Source of the DNA: Alviniconcha marisindica
Taxonomy: Eukaryota > Mollusca > Gastropoda > Provannidae
Direction: 5' to 3'
DNA length: 64,000 bases
Assembly: GCA_018857735.1 (NCBI GenBank)
Contig: JABMCL010001364.1
Coordinates: 71,001 to 135,000, forward strand
Shown here: positions 54,001 through 62,804 of the stretch, piece by piece
Layout of the letters: each line of letters starts with the position of its first letter
Numbering within the stretch: the first letter of the stretch is position 1
Position numbers and translations under genes: made by a program
The notes under the pieces: generated by a model
Told to the model about the DNA's origin: nothing
Seen by the model: only the letters and a program-made list of their open reading frames with translations
The model's database searches: none

Positions 54001-55002
54001 GCAAACATGCCATGAAAGCTCAAGGACTCAGTTATCTGGTTTTAACTCAAAGTTCTGCATGTCACCACAGGACAAAAACTCAAGGGCCTAGTTATTTGGT
54101 TTTAACATTCTGTCAAACTCAAAGTTCTGCATGTCACCTCAGGACAAAAACTCAAGGGCTCAGTTATCGGGTTTTAACATTCTGTCAAACTCAAACTGTC
54201 AAAGTTCTGCATGTCACCTCAGGAAAAAAACTCAAGGGCTTAGTTATTTGGTTTTAACATTCTGTCTGACTCAAAGTTCTGCATGTCGCCTGAAAACTGA
54301 AGTTGCAAGCAGAGGGAGAGAAAAAAAAAGTCTGATTCATCATTCAGTGACTCAGATAATAGTAATTAGTATGATGGCTTGACACTCCATGATGAAGTGA
54401 ATGCATTTAGGGCAGTCTTCTTCTTCATTCATGGTGTTTTCCATCCACAGAAACCATATAATTATAGTGGCTTATTAGGGACAGGGGAATGGGAAGATCA
54501 GGTACCTATGCGTAGCTCATCCCACTGTTCCAACCCATAAAGACCAAAGAGACTGTCAGCAACTGCCAGTGTGAAGCAACTCATATAACTCCACTAACTG
54601 CTGTTTCAACATCTGTGCAAAACAAAGTAATAAAGACTGACAGCATCTGAAAAGCAACTGTTGAGGAAACAACTCAACAGCAAGACAATTCATCCATAGA
54701 GCTATGAGAGTATGAGGGCCCAGCTTCACCTCCCTCCCCTTGATCTCTCCCAAGCTCTATTACAGTATTAGTATTACAGTATTACTATTACAGTATTAGG
54801 GTGGTCGTTCCAGTGTTGCTTTACGTCCACAAAAACCACTGACAGTCTTATTAGGGATGGGGAGCCCAGGACAGCCACCTCGACTTTCACACAGTACTGA
54901 GCTCTGCTGGGTGGTCGTTAGCCACTATCATGACTATGTAAATCAGTCAGCGGCAATGTCCACTTTTAACCACATTGTCATTGGTTCACAGTCCTCAAAT
55001 GG

Positions 55003-55052
<50 letters not shown>

Positions 55053-55074
55053 CATGTATGTATGTATGTATACA

Positions 55075-55132
<58 letters not shown>

Positions 55133-55723
55133 GAATGAAGTTGAAGTATGCACTGTGTTGGCATGTCCACATATCATTATCAGTTCATTCCGTACTATGC
55201 TACTTTTGCCAGTGCTATACAGTATAATACTTTAATAATTAATAGTAATACACTAGCACACGCACCCTCAAACCATTTGAGGATAGCGAACCGACGGGGC
55301 TAAAAGTGGATATTGCCCAGTCAGCGCCTGTGTACAAATAGTACTGGTGAAACTTATTATTTAAAGTGTTACTATTACAGCATTACTAGTATTAGCCTAA
55401 ATAAAGCATGACGATTGATAATTTTATTGATCAATGCGAGTTTAAGCAATATGTCGGGGGAAGACGCCCGCTTTATTTCCTAACGTATCATCACTATGGC
55501 CATATCATTATGATTATCAACTACGTGTGTAACTTTGTAAATTAAGAGATTTTGTTTTGTTTTGTTTTTTACAACAGACTGAATTTATAATCAAATCAAA
55601 CTCCAAGAAAAAGCACCAAACCATTATCATCACATCCATGTCCTCGCCGGCCGCAACAAGCTCATTTCTGGGCTTCTTGGCAAGAACAACCGCTCCGTCC
55701 ATAGCTTTCCGTTTCAGATCCAT
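41615..55723 (-). CDS. SNRNP40: SNRNP40, U5 snRNP 40-kDa WD40 protein (complete, nine exons)
   Basis: Nine exons (55634-55723, 53862-53991, 51309-51402, 48719-48884, 45997-46119, 45126-45246, 44478-44560, 43573-43738, 41615-41667) total 1,026 bp, giving a 341-residue protein (the human protein is about 357). The exons encode a seven-bladed WD40 propeller: APIMLLTGHEGEIYTAKFSP, VLKGHTGAIMEL, STDKTVAVWDTE, GSDDGTVK, GGIDNDIK, MRGHSDTVTGMKLSPDGSYL, WSPDGSKVAGGSGDRFVYVW and the C-terminal SSDKQLYLGELDQ. SNRNP40 is a component of the U5 snRNP and binds Prp8 in the spliceosome, in the nucleus. The gene is upstream of and co-directional with CAMSAP. Introns carry splice-site-derived minisatellites and decayed LINEs. 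All internal phases match; identity is secure. Confidence 0.96.
41790..42825. repeat. 56-bp x about 18 minisatellite in SNRNP40 intron 8
   Basis: Unit TTTAGAGGGTTCATTTTATG then GCCGCTTTCTCTGAAACCG and TTTCCTTCCTGCTTCCA. Very homogeneous in the middle, with more variants at the ends. It starts about 130 bp upstream of terminal exon 9 and does not copy its splice site. Confidence 0.92.
43190..43590 (-). repeat. Degenerate repeats resembling the SNRNP40 exon 8 donor junction
   Basis: Five or six diverged units of about 55-65 bp share the plus-strand pattern ttacaga(t/a)tggttcaaa followed by aggatcaacaggtaa. The exon-proximal copy is the real donor region (CTTTGAACCAATCT/GTAAGC on the minus strand). 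Confidence 0.55.
43573..43738 (-). CDS. SNRNP40: SNRNP40 exon 8
   Basis: 166 bp, phase 0 to 1. Encodes NLLHCSWSPDGSKVAGGSGD, RFVYVWDTTSRR and KLPGHAGSVNDVDFHPFEPI. The acceptor follows a GT-rich tract ending GTGCAG; donor GTAAGC. Confidence 0.95.
43886..43958. repeat. (AT)n microsatellite
   Basis: About 36 perfect AT units in SNRNP40 intron 7; self-complementary and able to form cruciforms. Confidence 0.95.
44478..44560 (-). CDS. SNRNP40: SNRNP40 exon 7
   Basis: 83 bp, phase 1 to 0. Encodes LRIWDVRPYAPHERCVKIM then SGHQHTFEK (human VWDVRPFAPKERCVKIFQG). Acceptor GTGATTTCAG, donor GTAAAT. Confidence 0.94.
45126..45246 (-). CDS. SNRNP40: SNRNP40 exon 6
   Basis: 121 bp, phase 0 to 1. Encodes VWDLRKNDVVSRMRGHSDTV then LSPDGSYLLTNAMDNT. 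Acceptor ATTGAACAG, donor GTAAGT. Confidence 0.95.
45530..46010 (-). repeat. Repeat array derived from the SNRNP40 exon 5 donor junction
   Basis: Four to five units of about 110 bp. Each carries, on the minus strand, GCAGAACAGATC plus GGCATCGG-like sequence and AAGGTGAG or AAGGTGGG. This is the 3' edge of exon 5 (AEQIFSGGI...K) and its donor, diverged in the last codons. Confidence 0.8.
45997..46119 (-). CDS. SNRNP40: SNRNP40 exon 5
   Basis: 41 codons, phase 0 to 0. Encodes MWDARKKGVVHTFQSMYQV then FNDTAEQIFSGGIDNDIK (human FNDTSDQIISGGIDNDIK). Donor GTGAGAG. Its 3' edge recurs in the following intron. Confidence 0.95.
46750..47270 (-). mobile_element. Decayed LINE ORF2 C-terminus (CR1/L2/Jockey-like)
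   Basis: On the minus strand one frame reads LHWLPISSWIQYKR, SGTAPPYLSEFLHLL and then a stop; further 3' comes SSLSSFESKLKTHLF in another frame. LHWLP, GxAPxYLxEL and FKxxLKTHLF are typical of the region after reverse transcriptase in CR1/L2/Jockey-group elements. It lies in SNRNP40 intron 4 in the gene's orientation. It is a fragment without the RT catalytic core. Confidence 0.75.
47275..48760 (-). repeat. About 38-copy minisatellite made of the SNRNP40 exon 4 donor junction
   Basis: The unit of about 38 bp reads, on the minus strand, AGTGGCAGTGATGACGGTAC then TGTCAAG/GTGTGTGTG. It equals the last codons of exon 4 (SGSDDGTVK) plus its 5' splice site. Most variants are single-base changes (GAC/GAT for Asp) and changes in GT-tract length. 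It occupies the intron from exon 4 down to 47.28 kb. Confidence 0.92.
48719..48884 (-). CDS. SNRNP40: SNRNP40 exon 4, bracketed by arrays of its own splice junctions
   Basis: 166 bp, phase 2 to 0. Encodes MCFTCSTDKTVAVWDTEVGE, LKGHQSFVNSVCPARRGPQF and CSGSDDGTVK (human GTGSDDGTVK). Acceptor GTGTCTGTTGCAG, donor GTGGGTGTG. Both edges are the first copies of tandem arrays: about 38 copies downstream (47275-48760) and about 22 upstream (48870-49940). Confidence 0.95.
48870..49940 (-). repeat. About 22-copy minisatellite made of the SNRNP40 exon 4 acceptor junction
   Basis: The unit of 46-47 bp reads, on the minus strand, CCCTGTGTGTCTGTTGCAG/GATGTGTTTTACTTGT, then TGTATCTTGATT. The 3' splice site and the first codons of exon 4 are in every copy. 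Copies are nearly identical, with more decayed ones at 49.94-50.15 kb. Confidence 0.92.
50290..51245 (+). mobile_element. LINE 3' end: RT C-terminal region plus 3' tail
   Basis: The plus-strand frame from about 50337 encodes LGFILDSKLSMKKHV and YILSRLDYCNCLLMG, then LH followed by TGA where the family has Trp (LHWLP). The same frame goes on with GSGPAYLSELLHVYTPSRTL. Stops and a GT microsatellite follow, then a 3' tail with TTTAGGTTAATATGTATCAT and TGAGCGCATGC, ending in an AT-rich run. It lies antisense in SNRNP40 intron 3. Related 3' ends occur at 38315-38668 and 60170-60345. Confidence 0.78.
51309..51402 (-). CDS. SNRNP40: SNRNP40 exon 3
   Basis: 94 bp, phase 1 to 2. Encodes FWCVYGECENFAVLKGHTG then AIMELQFSTDGS (human NVYGDCDNYATLKGHSG). 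Acceptor CTGTGCAG, donor GTAAGT. Confidence 0.94.
51403..53861. other. SNRNP40 intron 2, no gene seen
   Basis: AT-rich sequence with a G run at 52339-52361. A small degenerate repeat at 51590-51790 shares GTGAA(G/A)AATTTGC motifs (about 4 copies). Confidence 0.6.
53862..53991 (-). CDS. SNRNP40: SNRNP40 exon 2 (first WD blade)
   Basis: 130 bp, phase 0 to 1. Encodes GPPRTSSLLAPIMLLTGHEG then KFSPDGQYVASAGFDRII. Acceptor TTTTGCAG, donor GTAAGT. Confidence 0.95.
53992..54300 (-). repeat. 75-80 bp x4 minisatellite starting at the SNRNP40 exon 2 acceptor
   Basis: Units share ttctgcatgtcacc, aaaactcaagggc and tagttatttggttttaac on the plus strand. The first, diverged unit abuts the exon 2 acceptor (minus-strand TTTTGCAG aligned with CATGCAG of the other units). 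Confidence 0.6.
54795..54925. repeat. Dispersed repeat family ('TTTACGTCCACA'), copy at 54.8 kb
   Basis: Contains GTTGCTTTACGTCCACAAAA, TTATTAGGGATGGGGAGCC and GGACAGCCACCTCGACTTTC. Related copies are at about 54425-54490, 59780-59830, 59862-59950, 62805-62910, 62925-62975 and 63965-64000. The order of blocks is the same, so this is an interspersed element of roughly 100 bp or more. Confidence 0.65.
55004..55130. repeat. (GT)n with central GTAT block
   Basis: Two GT tracts separated by ATACATGTATGTATGTATGT in SNRNP40 intron 1. Confidence 0.93.
55634..55723 (-). CDS. SNRNP40: SNRNP40 exon 1
   Basis: ATG at 55723-55721, encoding MDLKRKAMDGAVVLAKKPRN then ELVAAGEDMD. The basic KKPR-x-EL motif matches the VKRPRHEL of vertebrate SNRNP40. 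The donor is uncertain: GTGATG after GEDMD (used here) or GTTTGG 12 bp further; both are phase 0. Confidence 0.82.
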
Positions 55724-56335
55724 CTCGTTTTCTGTGCAATTGACAGCGTGTGATACTTATAGGCCTGCTTTATAATATGATTATAGACCTTTATAACAGA
55801 ACTTTGCTTTCGTCGGATTCAAGTTCGACGCACGCCACTTTGACTTCCGGAACATCTTCCGGTTAACTGGATTTTAGGTTAGAGTTATCTTCCGCGCGGC
55901 CGGTGTAACAGGCTAGATAGCTTTGTCTTTGAAAAATAATTGTTCGGTTTTGTTTGAGAGAAACGTCCACCTGTCCACGATGTTAAAATGGTTATTTCTG
56001 GCGTTTGATTATATTTGTTCTGAGATAAATACCATTGTTATTGTTTTAAACGGAAAACAAATACTTTGCAGCAGACGACTAATATGAAATAGCGTAAAGG
56101 AGTTCCCTCCCATAAGTTGATAAAAAAATAAAAATAAAAAATAAAATAAAAAAATCTCGTCACTGACAGTACTGACATTTTTTATAGCAGAGATAATCAC
56201 AATGGAGCAGAGATTTACTCATAATTACTGCATCGGAGTTCTTTCACCCGAAGTCAAACGGGCAAATGAATCACACTAGATGATCACAGTTTTCACCAGT
56301 TCTACTTCTAAAGTGTCTGTGAACCCCGTCTCACC
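55724..56335. promoter_or_regulatory. Divergent promoter between SNRNP40 and the plus-strand gene
   Basis: 612 bp between two divergent start codons. ACTTCCGG (55843-55850) and CTTCCGG (55856-55862) are ETS-type sites, typical of bidirectional housekeeping promoters, and a GC-rich TTCCGCGCGGCCGG stretch follows. No TATA box is evident. Function is inferred from position and motifs. Confidence 0.6.
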
Positions 56336-56565
56336 ATGGCGGAAGGAGGTTCAGACATTGAAACAGAACGATTGATAACCCCAGAAGTGTCCGTGATATC
56401 GGCTGGCACCATAAACAGAACACCACTTTCGGTTGTGCCCACTGTGACTGTGAGCCAGTGTTCCGAGAGATCTGATAAAAGTGGTTACAGTGACCGTATT
56501 ACGACATGCACTTCCACGACAAGAGCAAGCCCAATATATTCCACCCAGACTGTTGACGAAGAAAT
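56336..56565 (+). CDS. First coding exon of an unidentified gene
   Basis: ATG in a near-ideal context (CACCATGG) opens a 76-codon frame, MAEGGSDIETERLITPEVSV, that ends DEE plus AT before donor GTGAGT (phase 2). The peptide is Ser/Thr-rich and polar with no membrane segment or known domain, so it is probably a disordered N-terminal tail. ERLI resembles a dileucine-type sorting signal (ExxxLI-like), which is only suggestive. It is divergent from SNRNP40 across a shared promoter. No certain second exon is seen before the window ends, so intron 1 would exceed several kb. Family not recognised. Confidence 0.6.
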
Positions 56566-58070
56566 GTGAGTGTATTTTATCATTTATATATTTTTTACAC
56601 TTTACAGACGGTGTGTTATGACCAGAGAAGCTGGATGAGATACAGATACCAGGTTGCTGGTTAGGACAGTAATGACAGTAATGGCCAATGACAGTACTTA
56701 TAATGGCCAGCTTTGTGGCTGATGGTCATTAACAGAAGAAGGACTAATAATGTTTGCAATTAATGATTTGCTTGAATGCATCCAAGGCTGTTGTAAGGTA
56801 TTTGCAATTAGTAGTAATGATACTAAATTATGACGATATTCTAAGATGCACATAGGATCAGGAAGCTACAGCTTACTGGAATGGTCTATGTGGAACTGGT
56901 ACAATTTGTTACTAATGTAAAGTTATGCATTAAGTATGGTGGAAGAACCAAGAGACTGACAATAAAATGAAGGTCAGTTAAATTGAGTATAATTCAGTTT
57001 CTTTGTGACTTTGTTCCCCACAACTATTGAAAGAGCAAGCTGCAACATCAAGTTGCTTTGCACCAGTTGGTGAGTTCCCCATCACCTTTCAGATCCACAG
57101 GGCAGGAATAACTCAGAACTTTGGTAGAGTGTCCAACTGAAACGCCAAGGCGCAATACTGACATGGGTTCAAGTCCCTGGTATGGCAAGGGATTTTCTCC
57201 TAGAGTCAACTTTCAATACAGACTCTTGTACAGTGTCTGTACAGCCCCGGTGTGTAATCACATGCATCAACGTATGTGTGAACGTTAAAAATCCCAAATA
57301 CTAATTACTAGCAGCCATAACATTGTTTGGACACACAAATACTGCACATACTGATAGGAATGGGTAGCACTGCTCTTTTGGCTCCAGCGCCTTACCCATG
57401 TACGGTGACCTGAATTTCCCAGAAGGGACAATGAAGCACTTTAAAAAGAAAGTTTTAAAAATCTGTTGTTCAGGTGGTGGCGGCCAATTCATAGGTAGCT
57501 GATTCTCCCACCCAATCCCTAATACAGTAATAGAATGTAAGAGGTTTCTGTGGACACTAAGCCCCATCACTCAGTCAGTTGAATATAAAACATCAGTAAA
57601 TGCAACAGGAGAAAAACCTAGGAGTCATTTGTACAAGAATTTCTCCTTTGAGTTTGGTGCATATTAATTATTATTATACAAAGTTAATTAAACAGGGCAT
57701 ACAAATGGTTGGTGTCATTAAAACAATTTTCTTCTTCCGCCGCTTCTATATATTTTATGGTATTTGATTTTATCACTTTGATGACCAGATACTTTATCAG
57801 TTTACGGTGAGTGAAGCACTTTGAAAATAAATTTAAAAAAGGAAGAGACTTGGTTAGCGAGGTAAAGACTGCCAGGACCAGAACAGTACTAGACTTACTA
57901 CGTAGAATATTGCTAGCTACTTAATTTAAAAGATTTATACAGAGACGGAAGCTATTCAGTCTACTTATTCTTATGCATAGAAGTTACAGAGGTGACCTGA
58001 TGCAAGCATTCAAAATGATCAACCAAATCAATGAGTTCAAGATTAATGAATTTTTGGCTTTCACTATGTA
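56566..58070. other. Intron 1 of the plus-strand gene, no exon seen
   Basis: AT-rich sequence without convincing acceptor-flanked frames. Confidence 0.5.
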
Positions 58071-58073
58071 ATG

Positions 58074-59560
58074 GTGTGGAGTGGTAGAAGGACAGGACAC
58101 AGGCAGCGGAGTCTGTCAAAATGGAGACCACAGCAGGCGGACGGCAGCAATCAGGCTTTATTTGCTCAGCAGCAGACAATTTTCAGCACACCCAAAATCC
58201 TCACGCGCACGCATAGATAAGAGAACGGCGCGGGCCACAAGGAACACACGCTATCGCTACAATAAAATCGGCCCTCTGGACCACAAAATGGCTGACAATT
58301 GTGTTTCCTTGGCCTGCACAAATACAGTTTCCTCTACAATAACTAAACTAAATAAAACATGAAAACATCAAATAAAAGCTACAATTACAACCTTTTAAAA
58401 ACCGTATAAACAAAATGTACACACATGACTTATTTTATTTACAACAAGAGTGGGAAGCGTGGTTTGCACCTGTCTATCAACAAATCACAACTAACACAAT
58501 GTACAAAATATAACTGTCAATAAAACTGACATCAGAATAAAGTGCACGCTCCCACGGTTAAAATGGTACATAACAATCACAATACAACGTTCTGTAAGAG
58601 AAGCAAGACACACTCAAAGACTAGTACTAAAACAATCGGTGCGAACTTCCGCCTGGGGCGCGTTATCTTAGTCGCAGCAGCGCTGATAGTGATACCAAGT
58701 AGTCTACGAATACAACTTAGCTTCTACAGTACACAATACTTAATAAGTTAATTTCAACCCAAAATAAACACTAAACATGTGGTATTATCGCAATGCAAGT
58801 CTAGATCTACACTCTAGTAGCAGACGACTCAAGGGAAGCTACTCTGCATGCGAGCCTCGTTCTAGGGATCAAGGCCTTCCTTTGTTTGCTGAATAAACAG
58901 ATAACTGTAACCGATCGTTCCCGCGTCGTAATCCCTCTTGTGCGACTGCCTGACTGCGAGACAGTGTCAACAAACAACATCAAAAAACATGAAGTCAGCT
59001 AAGCAAAATACTATACGACAAAGCATTGATCGACACAGAATTACTTTAATCGAGTCAAAACAACGATTCACTACTATTCCCTAGTACTAAACAGAGAACG
59101 CGCCATGCAGACGACGGCTATAAAAAGAATGGACCTAGAGAGGCATCGGCTACTGATTAAGCTCGATCCTGCGTCTAAATAAGATCTAAATAAACATTCT
59201 AAGATGCCAAATTATATTACACATGGCTTGCTGCATAAAAAGGACTAGGTGAACAAAGAGTAGGTAAACAAACAAGCGGTCAAAATATTAAGGGAGTAAA
59301 CAGATTTGAAAATGGCGCGCACCAGCGGCTATCGCCGGTCGGCTGTGTGAAGGCCATGTGGCGTTACGCAACACGCAGCGCTTCAAAACAAAAGCGTCGT
59401 CTGCTCCGGTTCCCGGGTTACTAACAGTACAGTAATGAAATTGCATGGATCTGATAACCGGGGCGGGATTATTGTAAAAACGTACAAAGAGCACTTGCTC
59501 AGTCACAACTAAAAAGAGTAAAATGGACAAGATAATGAGAAATGAGGAAGATAAACTTAG
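58074..59560. other. Unclassified block with promoter- and poly(A)-like signals
   Basis: Contains CTATAAAAAG (59118-59127) followed 60-80 bp later by AAATAAGATCTAAATAAACA, plus several AATAAA motifs at 58260-58380. The order TATA, then poly(A) signal resembles a solo LTR, but no terminal repeats were confirmed. Confidence 0.25.
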
Positions 59561-59861
59561 TATTATATCATATCATTAGTAACTTCTGTGTATGGCAAAA
59601 CAAAATTTAGAAATTTTCACCTTTACTGGCTTTACTAGACAACAGAGTTGCACCAGCACTAACTTAGTAACTGCAACGGTTAACAAATATTAATCAAATC
59701 TGACCAGACTGACCCAAATTTTATACCGGCCATAGTAAACTGACAAGTCTGAGTTATTGATAGGTAGTAGTGTTGCTTAATGTCCTCAGATGTCAGTTGA
59801 CATATTAGGGACAAGCTGAGACCAATGCCGCCGAAGCATGGTTCAGTATAGCCGCTTTACG

Positions 59862-59950
59862 TCCACGGAAATCAGAAGGCTCGTTAGGATGGACAGCCCA
59901 GGACGGCCACCTCGACTCTCACTGACACAGCCGCTCCTGAACTACTAACT
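59862..59950. repeat. Dispersed 'TTTACGTCCACA' repeat, copy at 59.9 kb
   Basis: Carries CTTTACGTCCACGGAAATCA and CAGGACGGCCACCTCGACTC, parallel to the copies at 54.8 and 62.8 kb. It directly abuts the SINE end at 59.95 kb. Confidence 0.6.
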
Positions 59951-60065
59951 ATCCTGATTATTGATTGATTGATGGTCGCTTTTATATAGCGCTATTCTCC
60001 GCTCTCAGCAGACTCATTGTGCTCGCTTGTGATTCTACATGAGTGAATAGCTTTCATAGCAAGTT
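59945..60065 (-). mobile_element. Probable 3' end of the interrupted SINE
   Basis: On the minus strand it reads GCGGAGAATAGCGCTATATA then AAAGCGACCATCAATCAATC, an AGCGCTATATAAA-type end with a short tandem tail, as in many invertebrate SINEs. The LINE tail at 60170-60345 separates it from the tRNA-like head. Confidence 0.45.
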
Positions 60066-60169
60066 TCTGAATATACTGACACCGAAGTAGTGTACTTACA
60101 GCATTGACATGGGTGGTGCCACATGACTCGAAACTGCTGCCGTCTCGGCACGTTCTGTGCCGTACACCA

Positions 60170-60345
60170 CACAGCCATGCACTACCATGCCATATAATAC
60201 TTTATGTAAATTGATTTGATAGATGCACTACACTGATGTGTATAGAATACTGTATTTAGGTTAATATGTATCATGTGAGCGCTCAGGGCGTTGTCGGAGA
60301 GCGCATCATAAATGCACATTATTACTAATATTAGTATTCATGCAG
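60170..60345 (+). mobile_element. 3' tail fragment of the same LINE family
   Basis: It carries ATAGAATACTGTATTTAGGT, TATGTATCATGTGAGCGCTC and AGAGCGCATCATAAATGCAC in plus orientation, matching the tail at 51,130-51,245. It is flanked by sequence that looks like one SINE in the opposite direction, which suggests a nested insertion. Confidence 0.65.
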
Positions 60346-60592
60346 ACACATACGTAAGGTGCATGCCGTGCTTAGCTGTAACCTGCCATCTGCACTTTTG
60401 GCAGAATGACCGGGATCTTTTACGTGCTAACACGGGGATGGAACAGCTACCGAAATAAGAGTCAGCACAGAAAGTTGACCCCGGAGAAGAAAATTCTCCA
60501 GCCGCTCCTGCCGCAGGGATTCGAACCCGCGACCTTTCAATCACGAGTCCGGCGCTCTAACCACTGAGCTATCCCTGCTCCCCAGGAAAATG
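60346..60592 (-). mobile_element. tRNA-derived SINE (head and body)
   Basis: The minus strand has a box A-like TAGCTCAGTGGTTAGAGCG (60571-60553) and box B GGTTCGAATCCC (60527-60516), correctly spaced as in a tRNA. A body follows that includes GTTAGCACGTAAAAGATCCC. The acceptor stem does not close as in a working tRNA, so this is a SINE head. The 3' part may resume at 59,950-60,060, which ends in a CAATCAATCAAT tail. Confidence 0.7.
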
Positions 60593-60732
60593 ACAGCACT
60601 GACGTGAACATCGGTCACGCTGACAAAGACACAACACTGACAGTGACACAAACACTGTTCTCGCTGAAAAAGACAGCACTGACGTGGCTGACCAAGACCC
60701 GGCAACACTAACGTGAATGTAGGTCACACTGA

Positions 60733-60833
60733 CCAAGTTACTTTCCGGTCAAATGCCCCTATTATCTTTTAAACTCCGTCTGCATCATCGCCCATGGCGG
60801 CCTTGAAGCCAACAACTGGATCTCGGTAAGGTG
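60733..60833 (+). other. Possible internal exon of the plus-strand gene (weak)
   Basis: An open stretch reading CPYYLLNSVCIIAHGGLEA then NNWIS, immediately before GTAAGG. The acceptor side is poor (CCAAG near 60740). It also contains ATGGCGGCC, which in another frame could begin MAALKPTTGS before the same donor. It may be a chance frame next to a repeat. Confidence 0.15.
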
Positions 60834-60950
60834 ACTGGCAGTTTAATTGTCTCACCTGTCTGTCCGAGATACTGCTCGGTCAGTAGTGACCATGCATGGA
60901 CCTACATCATTATACATAGTATGAGGCTCTTGCGCCCTACGTGTGCCGGC

Positions 60951-60982
<32 letters not shown>

Positions 60983-61039
60983 GGGGGGTGGTGGTGGGAA
61001 GGGACGATATATTTACGACACACAGTATCTTTGACTGTC

Positions 61040-61925
61040 GGGTACTCTGTTCCTGATGGAGTTAATTTCTGTCGGGGCTCTGTTCCTAAAGGAGTTAATT
61101 TCTGTCGGGGCTCTGTTCCTAAAGGAGTTAATTTCTGTCGGGGCTCTGTTCCTAAAGGAGTTAATTTCTGTCGGGTGCTCTGTTCCTGATGGAGTTAATT
61201 TCTGTCGGGTGCTCTGTTCCTAATGGAGTTAATTTCTGTCGGGTACTCTGTTCCTGATGGAGTTAATTTCTGTCGGGGCTCTGTTCCTAAAGGAGTTAAT
61301 TTCTGTCGGGGCTCTGTTCCTAAAGGAGTTAATTTCTGTCGGGTGCTCTGTTCCTAATGGAGTTAATTTCTGTCGGGTGCTCTGTTCCTAATGGAGTTAA
61401 TTTCACTGACTGTCGGGGCTCTGTACCCGATGGAGTTCATTTCACTGACTGTCGGGGCTCTGTACCCGATGGAGTTCATTTCACTGACTGTCGGGGCTCT
61501 GTACCCGATGGAGTTCATTTCACTGACTGTCGGGGCTCTGTACCCGATGGAGTTCATTTCACTGACTGTCGGGGCTCTGTACCCGATGGAGTTCATTTCA
61601 CTGACTGTCGGGGCTCTGTACCCGATGGAGTTCATTCCACTGACTGTCGGGGCTCTGTTCCCGATGGAGTTCATTCCACTGACTGTCGGGGCTCTGTTCC
61701 CGATGGAGTTCATTCCACTGACTGTCGGGGCTCTGTTCCCGATGGAGTTCATTCCACTGACTGTCAGGGCTCTGTTCCCGATGGAGTTCATTCCACTGAC
61801 TGTCGGGGCTCTGTTCCTGATGGAGTTCATTCCACTGACTGTCGGGGCTCTGTTCCCGATGGAGTTCATTTCACTGACTGTCGGGGCTCTGTTCCTGATG
61901 GAGTTCATTCCACTGACTGTCGGAT
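61040..61925. repeat. Minisatellite that switches period from 33-34 bp to 39 bp
   Basis: The first part (61040-61395) repeats TGTTCCTAAAGGAGTTAATT plus TCTGTCGGGGCTC. The second part (61400-61925) repeats CCGATGGAGTTCATTCCACT plus GACTGTCGGGGCTCTGTTC. The second unit has an extra CACTGA-type insert. Some 34-bp units break any reading frame in the first part. Confidence 0.9.
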
Positions 61926-62561
61926 GTGCTGCCTCTGATGAGAATAGCTCATGCGGGGTTGCTATCAGACACCAGACACCAACTCGTCTCTCAAATTGTG
62001 CCTGAACCCATTGAAACGTCTGCTGATCTGACAAGACAGTGCCGTAAGATAAAAGTGAATAGTGGGTCGCGGCCTTAAATATTTGCGGAACAATCCCTCA
62101 GTGGGCTACCGCGGACGCAGAAATTAAGGTCCCCTCTGTTGAGAACCCAGAGCTGACAAATGCTCTCCCTTTAAAGCCTGGAGTAGATCAGAATGTAGTC
62201 GTACGTCATTCTCCCACTGCCTGGAAGTTCTTCTTTGTCCTACTTTCGACCTTCGCGGTGCATTCACTTTTTTTTGGTCACTTTTTTTCTCTCTTTTTTT
62301 TTTCCAAACCCTCTGCCTACTTTTTGAATGCGTTAGTTCAGGCTAACGCATTTTCCCGTATTGGCCCGAAGAATAAAGTCGATCAAATTACCTGCTCGTC
62401 GTCACAACCGACTGACACACTATCGCGTGTTTCGTGCCCGTGGAATATAAAAAAAACAGGCTCCAAAAACTGTGAGATTGTGTATCGTAACAGTGAATGT
62501 TCTGTGCCTGCGATAAAAAAATTAAAAAAAAAAATTCCCCCCCCCCCTCCCTTTTTCCCCC

Positions 62562-62564
<3 letters not shown>

Positions 62565-62652
<88 letters not shown>
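62565..62652. repeat. (CT)n microsatellite
   Basis: About 44 CT units preceded by T, A and C runs. A G run is at 62977-62996. Confidence 0.93.
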
Positions 62653-62658
<6 letters not shown>

Positions 62659-62804
62659 CTACACAATGCGTTGGGGGTTCTTTCACAGCAGCTTTCATAG
62701 TTTTGCAGGGTGCAGCTGGGTGAAGTCAGTGTAGACACCGAGATGTGCTTGTTGTGGACTGTTGCTAATTTGGATGCGTGTACTGTTGACTGTGCTGTGT
62801 TCAG

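Noticed and set aside
60510..60575. Functional tRNA gene
   Set aside because: Boxes A and B are present but the acceptor stem does not pair properly and the sequence runs on into a SINE body.
61357..62034. 193-223-residue repeat frames (GSVPDGVHFTDCR type)
   Set aside because: The 39-bp period keeps three frames open automatically. Adjoining 34-bp units break the frame, and there is no start or splice context.
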